A stretch of DNA of 64,000 nt from NCBI RefSeq assembly GCF_007273535.1, contig NZ_RIBP01000004.1, positions 3,138,001 through 3,202,000 on the forward strand, in the 5' to 3' direction. Under the pieces are notes generated by a model, which made no database searches, was not told where the DNA came from, and saw only the letters and a list, made by a program, of their open reading frames with translations. Of the stretch, positions 38,803 through 47,035 are shown piece after piece; the first letter of the stretch is position 1; each line of letters starts with the position of its first letter. This DNA is from Niallia circulans. GTDB taxonomy: Bacteria > Bacillota > Bacilli > Bacillales > Cytobacillaceae. The translations under genes and the position numbers were made by a program.

Positions 38803-39021
38803 TTATCTCGTAATATCATAGCTCTCATGCTTGGTCACAGAATGAACAGGGAATTTTACTATTGATTCAATTGAATCTGCAGCTTGGAGAATTTGGTCTG
38901 GAGCAGCTGTTGCCTTAACTAGATTAAAGGTTTTACTGATAAGCTGTGGGTCACCGTTTTCCTTCACACCATTTTGAAAATATAACTTAATGCTAGTCTC
39001 TTTCAATAGTGATTGTGCCAT
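38803..39021 (-). CDS. DUF1659 family protein
   Basis: 72 residues, small soluble protein matching DUF1659: an early ETSIKLYFQNGVKENGDPQL segment, then KTFNLVKATAAPDQI and a hydrophilic end. The ribosome site GGAGGTGATGG overlaps the usual distance. It is the first gene of the DUF1659-DUF2922-yvrJ unit and is divergent from a holin-like gene. Function unknown. Confidence 0.85.
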   Translation of the reverse strand: MAQSLLKETSIKLYFQNGVKENGDPQLISKTFNLVKATAAPDQILQAADSIESIVKFPVHSVTKHESYDITR

Positions 39022-39195
39022 TTTCCATCACCTCCTTTCCCCTTCTATATAGAAAAGAAACGATAAAATGGACAGGGAAAGATTATAGAAAAAAATGTAT
39101 ATGAAAACAAACGCTAACTTTAGGTATGCGAACATACATATGAAAACACTATTTCATAGAATATATTATTAAAGGATCTATTGGAGGGAAGCAAC

Positions 39196-39456
39196 ATGGA
39201 ATTGGAATTGTTAAAGGCATATATTAATGAAAATTATTATATTTTTATACCAGTTCTATGGGTGATAGGATATGCACTAAAGCAAACACCGATGATACCA
39301 AATTGGCTTATTATTTGGATTTTGCTGGCATTTTCTATTATTCTCGGTACTTGGTCAAATGGTTTTCACCTATCAGCTATTATAAACGGCATATTAGTTA
39401 CAGGAGTAGCAGTATTAGGACATCAAATGATGGCGCACTGGCCCTTTAAAAAATAA
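39196..39456 (+). CDS. Phage-holin-family small membrane protein
   Basis: 86 residues with three hydrophobic segments (about 14-32, 38-53, 58-76), a PNW turn between the first two and a short basic end WPFKK. It fits the phage holin family 5 type found in Bacillus chromosomes outside prophages. The ATG at 39196 has GGAGGG seven bases upstream; the frame is open to a TTG at 39181. No endolysin or phage structural gene is nearby. It is divergent from the DUF1659 unit and may share its control region. Confidence 0.72.
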   Translation: MELELLKAYINENYYIFIPVLWVIGYALKQTPMIPNWLIIWILLAFSIILGTWSNGFHLSAIINGILVTGVAVLGHQMMAHWPFKK

Positions 39457-39474
39457 TAGTTATTTTCAAAGACA

Positions 39475-39537
39475 AAGAAGGCTTGTGCATAAGTTACCAT
39501 AATAGGGAACCTTACAGCAGCACAAGCCTTCTTTTTT
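39475..39537 (+). terminator. Terminator of the holin-like gene
   Basis: Fourteen-pair stem AAGAAGGCTTGTGC/GCACAAGCCTTCTT around a 31-base loop, followed by TTTTTT. Confidence 0.85.
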
Positions 39538-39616
39538 ATATTATTTATTTGATAGAACAATGGTTAAAATATTCTTTTTTTCGATTAAAAGTATCTTTGA
39601 AAGCTATTTTTCCAGT

Positions 39617-41062
39617 TTATTTAATTGCTTTGCTAACCTTCATCTTCTTCCCTTTAATCGTTGCATTTTCCATTGCTTGGAGGACTAATGATCCTTTACC
39701 GTTTAAAATATCTACATAAGACATATTATCGTGAATCGTAATTATGCCAATGTCATCAGCCGTAACACCAGGTATCTTCGCAATCGTTCCAACAAAATCT
39801 ACTGGGCGGATTTTCTTCTTTTTCCCGCCATTAAAATGAAGTTTAATAATATCTTGATTGATTCGCGCCGTTTTATTATTCTTTACCACACGGCGGCCAC
39901 TGATTTTTTCATCAAAAGCTGCTTGCCCGCTGGCAACTGCCTGTTTTGTCGGTGGTTCCATTTCAGTCAACTCAAACCCAATATAATTTTGGATTGCTTT
40001 AAGGAATTTCCCCTCATATGGCGTTGTAAACGAAATGGCTTTCCCTTTTTTACCGGCACGACCAGTTCTTCCTGATCGATGGACATAGCTCTCTTTTTCC
40101 ATAGGTATGTCGTAATTTATAACTAGCGTTACATTATCGACATCAATTCCTCTAGCCGCTACATCTGTTGCGACAAGATAGCGGAAGTTACCCATTTTGA
40201 AGCCATCCATAACAGCAAACCGATCTTCTTGCTCTAATCCGCCATGAATTTTTTCACAGGAATAATTTGCTCTTTCCAATTCGGAGAACACTGTATCTAC
40301 GTGTTCTTTTGTGTTACAGAAAATAATACAGCTATCAGGATTTTCAATAACAGTTACTTCTTTAAGTAAAGATAGTTTATCTTCCTGCTTTACTTCTATT
40401 TTATGATGATCAATTGTGCTAGTTGTTACCTCATTTGAAGCAATTTCGATATTCACTGGGTCTTTCATATATTTATGACAGAGGCCCTCCACATCTTTTG
40501 GCAATGTCGCAGAGAATACCATAGTTACTCTATTTGTTGGGAGTTCCTCCATAATTGCTTCTACTTCATCAATAAAGCCCATATTTAGCATTTCATCTGT
40601 TTCATCAATAACAAGATACTTTATCTCGTCTAATACTAATGTTCCTCTTTCGATATGGTCCATAACACGTCCAGGTGTTCCGACAACTACATGGGTTTTT
40701 TGCTTCAATTCTTCTTTTTGTTTGGCAAACGGTTCTTTTCCGTAAACTGCCATTGCTTTAATTCGTTTAAATCTGCCGATATTAGTTATATCTTCCCGAA
40801 CTTGAGCTGCCAGCTCCCTTGTTGGAGTTAGAATTAATGCTTGTGGCTTTTTTTCTTCCCATTTAACCATTTCACAAATAGGGATACCAAAGGAAGCTGT
40901 TTTACCACTACCTGTTTGAGACTTTACTACTAAATCATGATTTTCTAAAGCAAGTGGTATTACTTTGTTTTGAACTTCTGTTGGGTTCTCGTATTTAAGT
41001 ACAGAAAGTGCTCTTTTTATTTCATCGCTTAATTGATAGTTCTCAAAGCTTTTATTACCCAT
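39617..41062 (-). CDS. dbpA: DbpA/YxiN-type DEAD-box RNA helicase with DETD motif II
   Basis: 481-residue ATP-dependent RNA helicase. Motif I is SQTGSGKT (48-55), Ia PTRELA (80-85), Ib TPGR (129-132), motif II DETD (153-156), III SAT, and [15 protein letters not shown]. The C-terminal 75 residues (about 405-481) form the DbpA RNA-binding domain that in YxiN recognises hairpin 92 of 23S rRNA, so the role is 50S assembly. Motif II reads ETD instead of EAD; threonine at that place also occurs in other DExD enzymes, so activity is expected but not certain. It is monocistronic. Confidence 0.92.
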   Translation of the reverse strand: MGNKSFENYQLSDEIKRALSVLKYENPTEVQNKVIPLALENHDLVVKSQTGSGKTASFGIPICEMVKWEEKKPQALILTPTRELAAQVREDITNIGRFKRIKAMAVYGKEPFAKQKEELKQKTHVVVGTPGRVMDHIERGTLVLDEIKYLVIDETDEMLNMGFIDEVEAIMEELPTNRVTMVFSATLPKDVEGLCHKYMKDPVNIEIASNEVTTSTIDHHKIEVKQEDKLSLLKEVTVIENPDSCIIFCNTKEHVDTVFSELERANYSCEKIHGGLEQEDRFAVMDGFKMGNFRYLVATDVAARGIDVDNVTLVINYDIPMEKESYVHRSGRTGRAGKKGKAISFTTPYEGKFLKAIQNYIGFELTEMEPPTKQAVASGQAAFDEKISGRRVVKNNKTARINQDIIKLHFNGGKKKKIRPVDFVGTIAKIPGVTADDIGIITIHDNMSYVDILNGKGSLVLQAMENATIKGKKMKVSKAIK

Positions 41063-41266
41063 AAAAAAACCTCATTCTTTAAATTATTCGATATATATAT
41101 AGGATTCTCTTTAACAAATAGGTTATGCAAATATACATATCCTTTTATTATACTTGAAAGAGAGTTGAAAAAGCTGCTATTTCCATTATTATTAGTAATA
41201 TTGCTATTCGTCAGAATTGTTTTACCTATATTCTTATTATTTTTTTTACAATATGCTGATAAAAAA

Positions 41267-41292
41267 GGAGCTGGAATTTATGTCCCAGCCTC
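41267..41292 (-). terminator. Probable terminator of the isochorismatase operon
   Basis: Imperfect stem GAGGCTGG / CCAGCTCC on the minus strand with a ten-base loop, then TTTTTT, starting 25 bases after the stop codon. Confidence 0.55.
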
Positions 41293-41316
41293 TTGTGTTA
41301 GTTTATTTTTATTTAA

Positions 41317-41874
41317 TTAAATCGTAGCTTTTTGTATTAATTGGTCATACTCTTCCCAAAACTCTTTGTACATCTGTTTATCATAGTCATCATAGAAAAC
41401 TTTTGTTGGTGAAGTCTGAAAGAGTTGTTTTGCTTGTAACACGAACTGTAGTATTTGTTTTTTATAATCCTCTTTATTTAATTCAATCTGTAAATTCGGA
41501 TAATGTGTAGCTTCGTCAGTGCTTGTTGTAGTAACTTTGACGAAATCTGATAATAGCACCTGATCATTAGTATGTTTCACAGACCAATGGATAGCAATTG
41601 GACAGCCCATCATTAAGATGGCACCGCAACCATGAAAAATAAGCCCTTCCTCTTTGTCCAGCTCATTTAGGTTGCAAATATAGTCTTCGTCAAGTGTTCT
41701 TAATAATGCTAGTGCAGATTCACTTATTCCCCATTCCTCATCAACACCAGATTGAGTGATAATCGTATCATTCACTTGTAAATATATTTCGCCATGAGAA
41801 CATAAATCATACTCAGTTGAAGACGTATCAAGCCAACTTTGATTCATAATTTTCAGTTGGAAATTGTTTTTCAT
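41317..41874 (-). CDS. Hypothetical protein
   Basis: 185 residues, soluble, acidic, with no signal peptide or membrane segment. The middle has an LIFHGCGAILMMGCPIAIHW stretch (about 78-97) that looks like a buried strand pair with two cysteines. The ATG at 41874 with GAGGTG upstream is better than an ATG 22 codons earlier that lies inside the preceding gene. The gap to the isochorismatase-like gene is 25 bases, so the two are probably one operon. I do not recognise the family. Confidence 0.7.
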   Translation of the reverse strand: MKNNFQLKIMNQSWLDTSSTEYDLCSHGEIYLQVNDTIITQSGVDEEWGISESALALLRTLDEDYICNLNELDKEEGLIFHGCGAILMMGCPIAIHWSVKHTNDQVLLSDFVKVTTTSTDEATHYPNLQIELNKEDYKKQILQFVLQAKQLFQTSPTKVFYDDYDKQMYKEFWEEYDQLIQKATI

Positions 41875-41899
41875 ATGGCACCTCGTTTTTTTACTAATC

Positions 41900-42460
41900 T
41901 TACCGATAATTATTATGAGTTGGGTCAAACACATCCTCATGTGTGTATCTTACTAATGAGAAGTTATCGACGTTGTAATGACCATGCAATGTTTCGTTAT
42001 GGTGAAGAATGATTTGCTCAGCCGTCAGGACTGCTGAATCTGATGTGGAATGCCCGTCGCCAATTAGCGTAACATCAAAGTGATTTACCGTTGCTGTTCT
42101 TACAGCCGCATCCACACAATGTTCTGTTTTACAGCCCATTATTACTATATGCCCTACCTTGTGTTCATTTAAAGCTTGCAGTAGCGGTGTGTCATAAAAA
42201 GGATTTGTAGCTTTTTTATCGTAAAGCAGGAAGTCAACAGGTAAATGCACATCTGGATGAATTTGAAAACCTGGCCCTTGTCCATTTGCCGTATCCATGT
42301 CTCTAATAAATATAATTAATGCATTGGCAGCAATAGCCTTTTTAATTACCGTATTAATATTATTGATAAGTAGTTCTTTTTCAGGTACACCTTTCTCTAT
42401 AGCGGAACCGTCTATTAATTCTTGTTGTGCATCAATTATAAGTAATGCTTGGTTCAACAT
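41900..42460 (-). CDS. Isochorismatase-family cysteine hydrolase
   Basis: 186 residues, cytoplasmic. The catalytic triad is D10 in LLIIDAQQE, K83 in LYDKKATNPF and C115 in GCKTEHCVDAAV. Members with the cysteine act on amides such as nicotinamide or N-carbamoyl compounds rather than on isochorismate. Context does not decide the substrate. The ATG has GGGGGAG upstream. It is the first gene of a two-gene unit. Confidence 0.88.
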   Translation of the reverse strand: MLNQALLIIDAQQELIDGSAIEKGVPEKELLINNINTVIKKAIAANALIIFIRDMDTANGQGPGFQIHPDVHLPVDFLLYDKKATNPFYDTPLLQALNEHKVGHIVIMGCKTEHCVDAAVRTATVNHFDVTLIGDGHSTSDSAVLTAEQIILHHNETLHGHYNVDNFSLVRYTHEDVFDPTHNNYR

Positions 42461-42565
42461 GTTTCTCCCCCTGTAAAGGTTTATATACGATTATTTTACA
42501 TTATTTATCTTTAACCTTACAAATTCTGTTAAAATATTAAAAAGAATATTTCAGGAGAAACAATT

Positions 42566-42955
42566 ATGATAAAAAGAAAACTGAGCACTTCCCTTATTAC
42601 CTTTATAGTAGCTGTATTTATTATTACTGCTTTTCAACCACTTGATGTATTGTTTTCTGAGGCTACTATTAAGCAGGAAGATTATTTTGGAGAATTTTTA
42701 ACCTACAGCTTTTATGTTGGCTGTGGTTTATTATTTTATGGTTTCCCGATTTCCCTGCTAATAGATAAGATTACAAATACATTTAAAGATGGAAGGTTCG
42801 CTTTTTCCTTTATATTGTATGCTTTTTTTGGATTTCTCCCATTCTTTATTTTATGGTTTTTCACTTTGTTTTCCTTAGCCATTTCCATTCTATTTTTCCT
42901 TATAGATGAGTTATTAAGATATTACGAAGAAAAAAGACAAAAGACCTTATCCTAG
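42566..42955 (+). CDS. Small membrane protein of unknown function
   Basis: 129 residues with about four hydrophobic segments (about 8-24, 44-66, 77-93, 95-115) and a charged C-terminal tail of some 17 residues. The ATG has AGGAGAA upstream. It stands between the isochorismatase unit and ccdC, where B. subtilis has yneK, but it is not recognisably YneK. The stop codon lies in the loop of the shared terminator with ccdC. Confidence 0.7.
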   Translation: MIKRKLSTSLITFIVAVFIITAFQPLDVLFSEATIKQEDYFGEFLTYSFYVGCGLLFYGFPISLLIDKITNTFKDGRFAFSFILYAFFGFLPFFILWFFTLFSLAISILFFLIDELLRYYEEKRQKTLS

Positions 42956-42965
42956 GGATAAGGTC
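42943..42965. terminator. Bidirectional terminator ccdC / membrane protein gene
   Basis: Ten-pair stem GACCTTATCC/GGATAAGGTC with a three-base loop. TTTT-rich tails occur on both strands. It overlaps both gene ends. Confidence 0.85.
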
Positions 42966-43434
42966 AGGTTGTTTTTAATTGTGCAGCTAGTTTTTTATAA
43001 TTAAGCAGCATCGCTATTCTCCATGGTACAATCATAGAAAAGGCAAGTATCCAGAACATACCGCTAAGTGCACCTACATCAATAGAGCTACTTAATATTA
43101 CTTTAGCAACGATACGTACAGCAAGTAATCCAAATAAAATAAAAACAAACGCTTTTGATCTTTTTAAATAAATATCATTCTCTTTTATCTCAAAGCTTGA
43201 TGTTTTTATCAGCAAAATAGAGAACAGCATACCAATAATGCTGGATTCTAGTATTTCCGTTGTCGTAACCGCAAATACTGGGAAAATAAACATGAGTGCC
43301 CCAGTGCTCATCATGACTGGCGGCAAAATGATTTTTTTTGCTGATACTGGTTTTTTGGCTGACTTCATCCGGACAACCATCAAAAACGTCCCCATAAATA
43401 CAGCTATAATTGATGAAATAATGACTGATGCCAT
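42964..43434 (-). CDS. ccdC: CcdC family membrane protein
   Basis: 156 residues with about five hydrophobic segments; B. subtilis CcdC (YneJ) has 160. Lies in ccdA-ccdB-ccdC order on the minus strand. In B. subtilis CcdA is needed for cytochrome c maturation while CcdC is dispensable, so its role is open. The ATG has AAAGGAGAG upstream. A terminator-like hairpin precedes it after ccdB, so it may have its own promoter. Confidence 0.9.
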   Translation of the reverse strand: MASVIISSIIAVFMGTFLMVVRMKSAKKPVSAKKIILPPVMMSTGALMFIFPVFAVTTTEILESSIIGMLFSILLIKTSSFEIKENDIYLKRSKAFVFILFGLLAVRIVAKVILSSSIDVGALSGMFWILAFSMIVPWRIAMLLNYKKLAAQLKTT

Positions 43435-43538
43435 TGCTCATCTCTCCTTTTATCGAAAGAAGTCTTGAAACTTCTGATGATCATTTTATCCTATTCTATA
43501 GTAACAAAGTTTATCTGTTTTTAAAAGAAATAAAAAAC

Positions 43539-43560
43539 GGATATGATTTATATCATACCC
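43539..43560 (-). terminator. Terminator after ccdB
   Basis: Short stem with core TATGAT/ATCATA plus GG/CC pairs, then GTTTTTTA on the minus strand, about 20 bases past the ccdB stop codon. Confidence 0.6.
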
Positions 43561-43579
43561 AAAACTCTTAAACATTACA

Positions 43580-43939
43580 TTAGCTCAATACTCTATTAAT
43601 AGCTTCCAATACCCTGTTTTCATCAAATGGTTTTACAATAAAATCCTTAGCTCCTGCTTCAATTGCTTCGACTACCATTTTTTGCTGTCCCATCGCTGAA
43701 CACATGACGACTTTAGCATTTGGGAATTCTTTTTTAATTTCCTTAACTGCTTCGAGTCCGCTCATTTCTGGCATAGTAATGTCCATTGTGACAAGATCCG
43801 GGTCTAATTCTTGATAAAGACGAATAGCCTCTAGCCCGTTCGCTCCCTCTCCAACCACTTCATGGTTTGCTTTGGTTAGTATGTTAAAGAGTGTTAATCT
43901 CATAAATTTTGCATCGTCTACAATTAATATTCTTGCCAT
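43580..43939 (-). CDS. ccdB: CheY-like single-domain response regulator CcdB
   Basis: 119 residues, a receiver domain only: acidic pair D8-D9, phosphorylation site D53 in VTMDITMPEMSG, CSAMGQ strand and the switch lysine in FIVKPFD. B. subtilis CcdB (YneI) is 120 residues in the same place between ccdA and ccdC. The sensor kinase is unknown. The ATG has GAGGAGG upstream. Confidence 0.93.
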   Translation of the reverse strand: MARILIVDDAKFMRLTLFNILTKANHEVVGEGANGLEAIRLYQELDPDLVTMDITMPEMSGLEAVKEIKKEFPNAKVVMCSAMGQQKMVVEAIEAGAKDFIVKPFDENRVLEAINRVLS

Positions 43940-44096
43940 AGCTGTTCCTCCTCAACAAAAAACGGACAAAATACTTTTTCATCTATTTAAATGCACCTTA
44001 AACAATATAACGAATCTTCGTGATCTTTTCAATCACTATTTTGTATAAATTATTGATGCAATTCCTTACCTATTATTATACAGGAAAGTAAAAAAT

Positions 44097-44804
44097 TTAA
44101 AAGCCTCTGAAGCCGCCAAAGATTGGCGAAAGCACTCGAATTATGACATTTAGCCCATTAAAATACAAAATAATTCCCATTATTATCATAAAAACTCCTC
44201 CAATTCTCATAAATGACCTGCTATATCGTCTAATGAGTGGAGTACTGCCAATAAAAAAGGATAGCAGCAAAAATGGGATGGCGAACCCTAAAATATATGC
44301 CGACATATAGAGAATACTAGATGCTGGATTTGTGCTTGCTAAATATAAAACTGCTCCTATTATTGGTCCAGAGCATGGTGTCCAGCCAGCAGCAAAACTA
44401 ATCCCAATTAAAAAAGAACCGAAAAAACCTGCAGGTCGTTCCCTAAAGGAGACTCTCCGTTCCTTCATTAAAAATTTCGGACGAATAATCTCTACTATCA
44501 TAAGACCAAACACGATAATGATAATAGAGCCTGCTTTCCTTAAAAATTCCATATGCTCCTCAAAAAGCGTGCCAATTAACGATGTACTGAATGCCAAGGC
44601 GAAAAAAATCGCAGAAAATCCCAATAGGAAAAAGAATGTATGCAATAGGCTATTTTTATGGCGCAAAACAGCATTATTTTTCATGCTGTCAACAGACATT
44701 CCGGTTATATAGGAGAGAAATGCCGGATATAGCGGCAGACAGCATGGCGAAAGAAAGCTTAAAAAGCCCGCTCCTAATGATATGAACAAATTTATATCAC
44801 TCAT
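44097..44804 (-). CDS. ccdA: Cytochrome c biogenesis protein CcdA
   Basis: 235-residue membrane protein with six hydrophobic segments. It carries electrons from cytoplasmic thioredoxin outward to keep the heme-binding cysteines of cytochrome c reduced, and it also serves spore thiol chemistry. The two redox cysteine regions are LSPCCLPLYPAFLSYITGMS near residue 20 and GWTPCSGP near 140. The ATG has AGGAGGAGG upstream. It is the first gene of the ccd set and divergent from ynzD. Confidence 0.95.
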   Translation of the reverse strand: MSDINLFISLGAGFLSFLSPCCLPLYPAFLSYITGMSVDSMKNNAVLRHKNSLLHTFFFLLGFSAIFFALAFSTSLIGTLFEEHMEFLRKAGSIIIIVFGLMIVEIIRPKFLMKERRVSFRERPAGFFGSFLIGISFAAGWTPCSGPIIGAVLYLASTNPASSILYMSAYILGFAIPFLLLSFFIGSTPLIRRYSRSFMRIGGVFMIIMGIILYFNGLNVIIRVLSPIFGGFRGF

Positions 44805-45046
44805 TTAATTCCTCCTCCTAACTCCATCCATATACTATATGACAAGCATTCTGTATTATGATATCTTTGCTTTTTTTGCATTTAATTCCAAAAGTCGTTA
44901 TACTTAAGATATAGACATGCATAGTAATCAATATTTTTTAATAAACCGTTAAAAAATAGATACTACTTTTGATGCCTAGATCCGCCGGCATATAAACAAT
45001 CAACCTTTAAGTGCGACGAATCAGAAAGCTAGAAAGGACACATACC

Positions 45047-45223
45047 ATGTCAAATCAACAGTTGATTTATTTAATAGAACAAAAAAGAGAAACCCTATTA
45101 GAAGTCGCAAAATTGCATGGTTTTGCTTCTCCGATTGTAATTAAGTGCAGTCAAGAACTTGACGTACTAATAAATAAACTGATGGAGGATTCCCCTAAAC
45201 AAAAGGAAACCGCCAATCAATAA
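45047..45223 (+). CDS. ynzD: Spo0E-family aspartyl-phosphate phosphatase
   Basis: 58-residue two-helix protein with the Spo0E signature SQELDVLINK (about 36-45) after a LIEQKRETLLEVAKLHGF first helix. Such proteins dephosphorylate Spo0A-P and delay sporulation. The ATG at 45047 has GAAAGGA eight bases upstream; the frame is open 12 codons earlier. Position and opposite orientation between ccdA and yneF are those of B. subtilis ynzD. Confidence 0.9.
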   Translation: MSNQQLIYLIEQKRETLLEVAKLHGFASPIVIKCSQELDVLINKLMEDSPKQKETANQ

Positions 45224-45254
45224 ATCCCCTTTCTAAATAGAGAGGGGATTTATT
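45219..45254 (+). terminator. Terminator of ynzD
   Basis: Twelve-pair stem AATAAATCCCCT/AGGGGATTTATT overlapping the stop codon; the tail is T-rich but short. Confidence 0.7.
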
Positions 45255-45369
45255 ATTAAATAAGGAAATAATTTTAATGAAATTATTCCCCCGGCAATCG
45301 CATCATACGACAAAATCCTTTACTATTTTTAGCGTAATAAGCGTTTAGAGAAGCATTAGCTTAAATAAA

Positions 45370-45395
45370 AAGAGGCATCCTTATAGATGCCTCTT
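45370..45395 (-). terminator. Terminator of the small hypothetical gene
   Basis: Ten-pair stem AAGAGGCATC/GATGCCTCTT with a six-base loop, then TTTTTATTT on the minus strand. Confidence 0.85.
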
Positions 45396-45441
45396 ACCAT
45401 TATTAAAACGTTTTCATTTTTATAATAACTACTGTTTTTAA

Positions 45442-45657
45442 TCACCAATCAGTTGTGATTCGCTCTCTTTCATTCGGTGCTTCTTCAACAGAAAAACTTA
45501 AAACTTTATCAAAATTAAAGTACTCACCCGAAACCGAGTCTTGAATCCATTGATTTTTAAGGATAAAACCAGTGGCATTACTTAAATGATTATGTCTAAT
45601 TATTAAGCTTCTTCTTTCATTATCCCCATAAGTAAAATAAACAATATATTCTTTCAT
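45442..45657 (-). CDS. Small hypothetical protein
   Basis: 71 residues, probably beta-rich (KEYIVYFTYGDNERRSLIIR at the start), acidic end. The ATG at 45657 is preceded by GGAGGTG at 13 bases, a long spacing. It has its own terminator. I do not recognise the family. It is not part of the B. subtilis order in this region. Confidence 0.6.
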   Translation of the reverse strand: MKEYIVYFTYGDNERRSLIIRHNHLSNATGFILKNQWIQDSVSGEYFNFDKVLSFSVEEAPNERERITTDW

Positions 45658-46108
45658 ATCGTTGAATACACCTCCTATACTATAACTATTCGGCAATATA
45701 ACAAACAATTCCTTCTTAATAACGAACAAAACATTTATAAATTTACGGATATAATATTCGGTGGATTTCGTTTTCTGACCATCTTTAAATTAACGCGTTT
45801 AAAAGAAGAACTAGAACTACTGAAAAGGCTATCGAAAGTAATAACTGGAGTAATACAGAGCCGACAAATAAACTAAAGCAAATGGATAAAACTCTCCTAC
45901 CATAGCTTTCAAAAGCAAAAAAACCACATCCTCCATTGGTTTAGCCCATTAGAAGAGGTGGTTTTTAAATTGTTTCAATGATAGTTAAACCAAATCAAAG
46001 CTTTCTTTGAAGTAAGTTACAATCTATCTTAATGAAAATGACGTATCTCAAACACAAATCAAACTCAAGCGGTTAAAACCCTAATATATTATTGGGTTTT
46101 AAGCGCTT
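45658..46108. other. Non-coding region downstream of yneF
   Basis: About 450 bases. It contains a hairpin at 45919-45966 and a long imperfect palindrome at 46068-46107. An open stretch at 45760-45874 on the plus strand (about 38 codons, ELELLKRLSK) has no start codon or ribosome site and could be a remnant of a lost gene. Confidence 0.4.
45919..45966 (-). terminator. Distal terminator of the yneF transcript
   Basis: Nine-pair stem AAAAACCAC/GTGGTTTTT with a 30-base loop and TTTTTTT on the minus strand, 143 bases past yneF. Confidence 0.55.
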
Positions 46109-46327
46109 TTATTTGCCTTGTTGTTTGTTCATAGCAGCCATCATTTGATTGATTTTCTTTTGGGATGGTTTCATTCCCATTTGCATCATCATCATTTTAA
46201 GCATTTGCTCGTTAATTGGTGGGTTGTTCTTCAAGTAAGTCATCATGTATCTACGTGCGATGAAGAACCCAATAGCTAGTCCAGCAATCAATGCCAAAAC
46301 ACCAATTAGAATATAAAGCCATAGCAT
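46109..46327 (-). CDS. yneF: UPF0154 family membrane protein YneF
   Basis: 72 residues like B. subtilis YneF. One N-terminal membrane segment (about 3-24, ending GFFIARRYM), then the conserved NPPINEQML and [12 protein letters not shown] blocks. The ATG at 46327 has GGAGG upstream; the longer open frame is not needed. It follows sirA on the same strand. Function unknown although it is very widely conserved in Firmicutes. Confidence 0.95.
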   Translation of the reverse strand: MLWLYILIGVLALIAGLAIGFFIARRYMMTYLKNNPPINEQMLKMMMMQMGMKPSQKKINQMMAAMNKQQGK

Positions 46328-46414
46328 AATTTCTTTTCCTCCTTCATGTTGTCTATTACTTAGTGTACTAGACCAAAGAATATTATACAATATTTGTCCG
46401 CTAATTTCTCATGT

Positions 46415-46858
46415 TCATATCAAATTTCTTTCTTTTATTGGCTTTAGCCATCCAAATCGTGCGTTTTCGATGTCTATCGCCAAAAAGGACGGTTCGTTTT
46501 TTCTTAAAATTTCGAAGAAAATTGACTCAGCATCATAGTACCCTTCTGCCTCAATTATTATGTATTTTGACGTTAAGCTCAATTGGGCACTGCTTAAGTT
46601 TCCATTTTCTATGTAATAAGAATGGTTGTCCTGCTGCTTAAAGCTTTTATTTTTCTGCAAATCGTTAAAAAGCAGCTTTTGAATTTTCCAAACTGATATA
46701 GGAAGTGTGATAAAGTCTATTTGTTTTTCTGTCTCCACTTTAAGCAAGGAATCGTCTGTTTTAGTATGCTCAGAAAATAATTTGTAAAACATCCTTTCTT
46801 TCCCATGATAATCTGCAGCAATATCCTCTTTTATTAAATACAAATAATATTTTCTCAT
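46415..46858 (-). CDS. sirA: Sporulation inhibitor of replication SirA
   Basis: 147 residues, close to B. subtilis SirA (YneE, 148). Conserved ends are KYYLYLIKED at the start and the C-terminal FFEILRKNEPSFLAIDIEN with GWLKPIKERN. SirA is made under Spo0A control at entry to sporulation, binds DnaA domain I and blocks re-initiation. I place the start at 46858 by alignment with the family; an ATG nine codons upstream is also possible and neither has a strong ribosome site. It lies between tkt and yneF as in B. subtilis. Confidence 0.9.
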   Translation of the reverse strand: MRKYYLYLIKEDIAADYHGKERMFYKLFSEHTKTDDSLLKVETEKQIDFITLPISVWKIQKLLFNDLQKNKSFKQQDNHSYYIENGNLSSAQLSLTSKYIIIEAEGYYDAESIFFEILRKNEPSFLAIDIENARFGWLKPIKERNLI

Positions 46859-46994
46859 ACTCTTCGCACACCCGCCTATTTGCATTCTTTTCTTCTATTA
46901 TAAGGAAGCAAATGTACAAGTTGTGTCTCAAGCTGTTAAAAAAACAGACTAGTTTTGTCGAATTATTATTTATTGGAATATTGTTAAGCAATCA

Positions 46995-47025
46995 AAAAGA
47001 GAAGAGCCATCGGCTCTTCTCTTTT
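46995..47025 (-). terminator. Terminator of tkt
   Basis: Fourteen-pair stem AAAAGAGAAGAGCC/GGCTCTTCTCTTTT with a three-base loop, then TTTTTG on the minus strand. Confidence 0.9.
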
Positions 47026-47035
47026 ATTGCACAAA

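Noticed and set aside
39196-39456. Prophage remnant around the holin-like gene
   Set aside because: No integrase, lysin, structural or repressor genes lie nearby; such holin-family genes are common chromosomal genes in Bacillus.
41033-41320. 95-codon frame antisense to the start of the helicase gene
   Set aside because: No ribosome site, composition of AT-rich intergenic sequence, and it runs through the terminator at 41267-41292.
45760-45874. Short coding remnant reading ELELLKRLSK
   Set aside because: It lacks a start codon and ribosome site and shows no match that I recognise; it could be chance.
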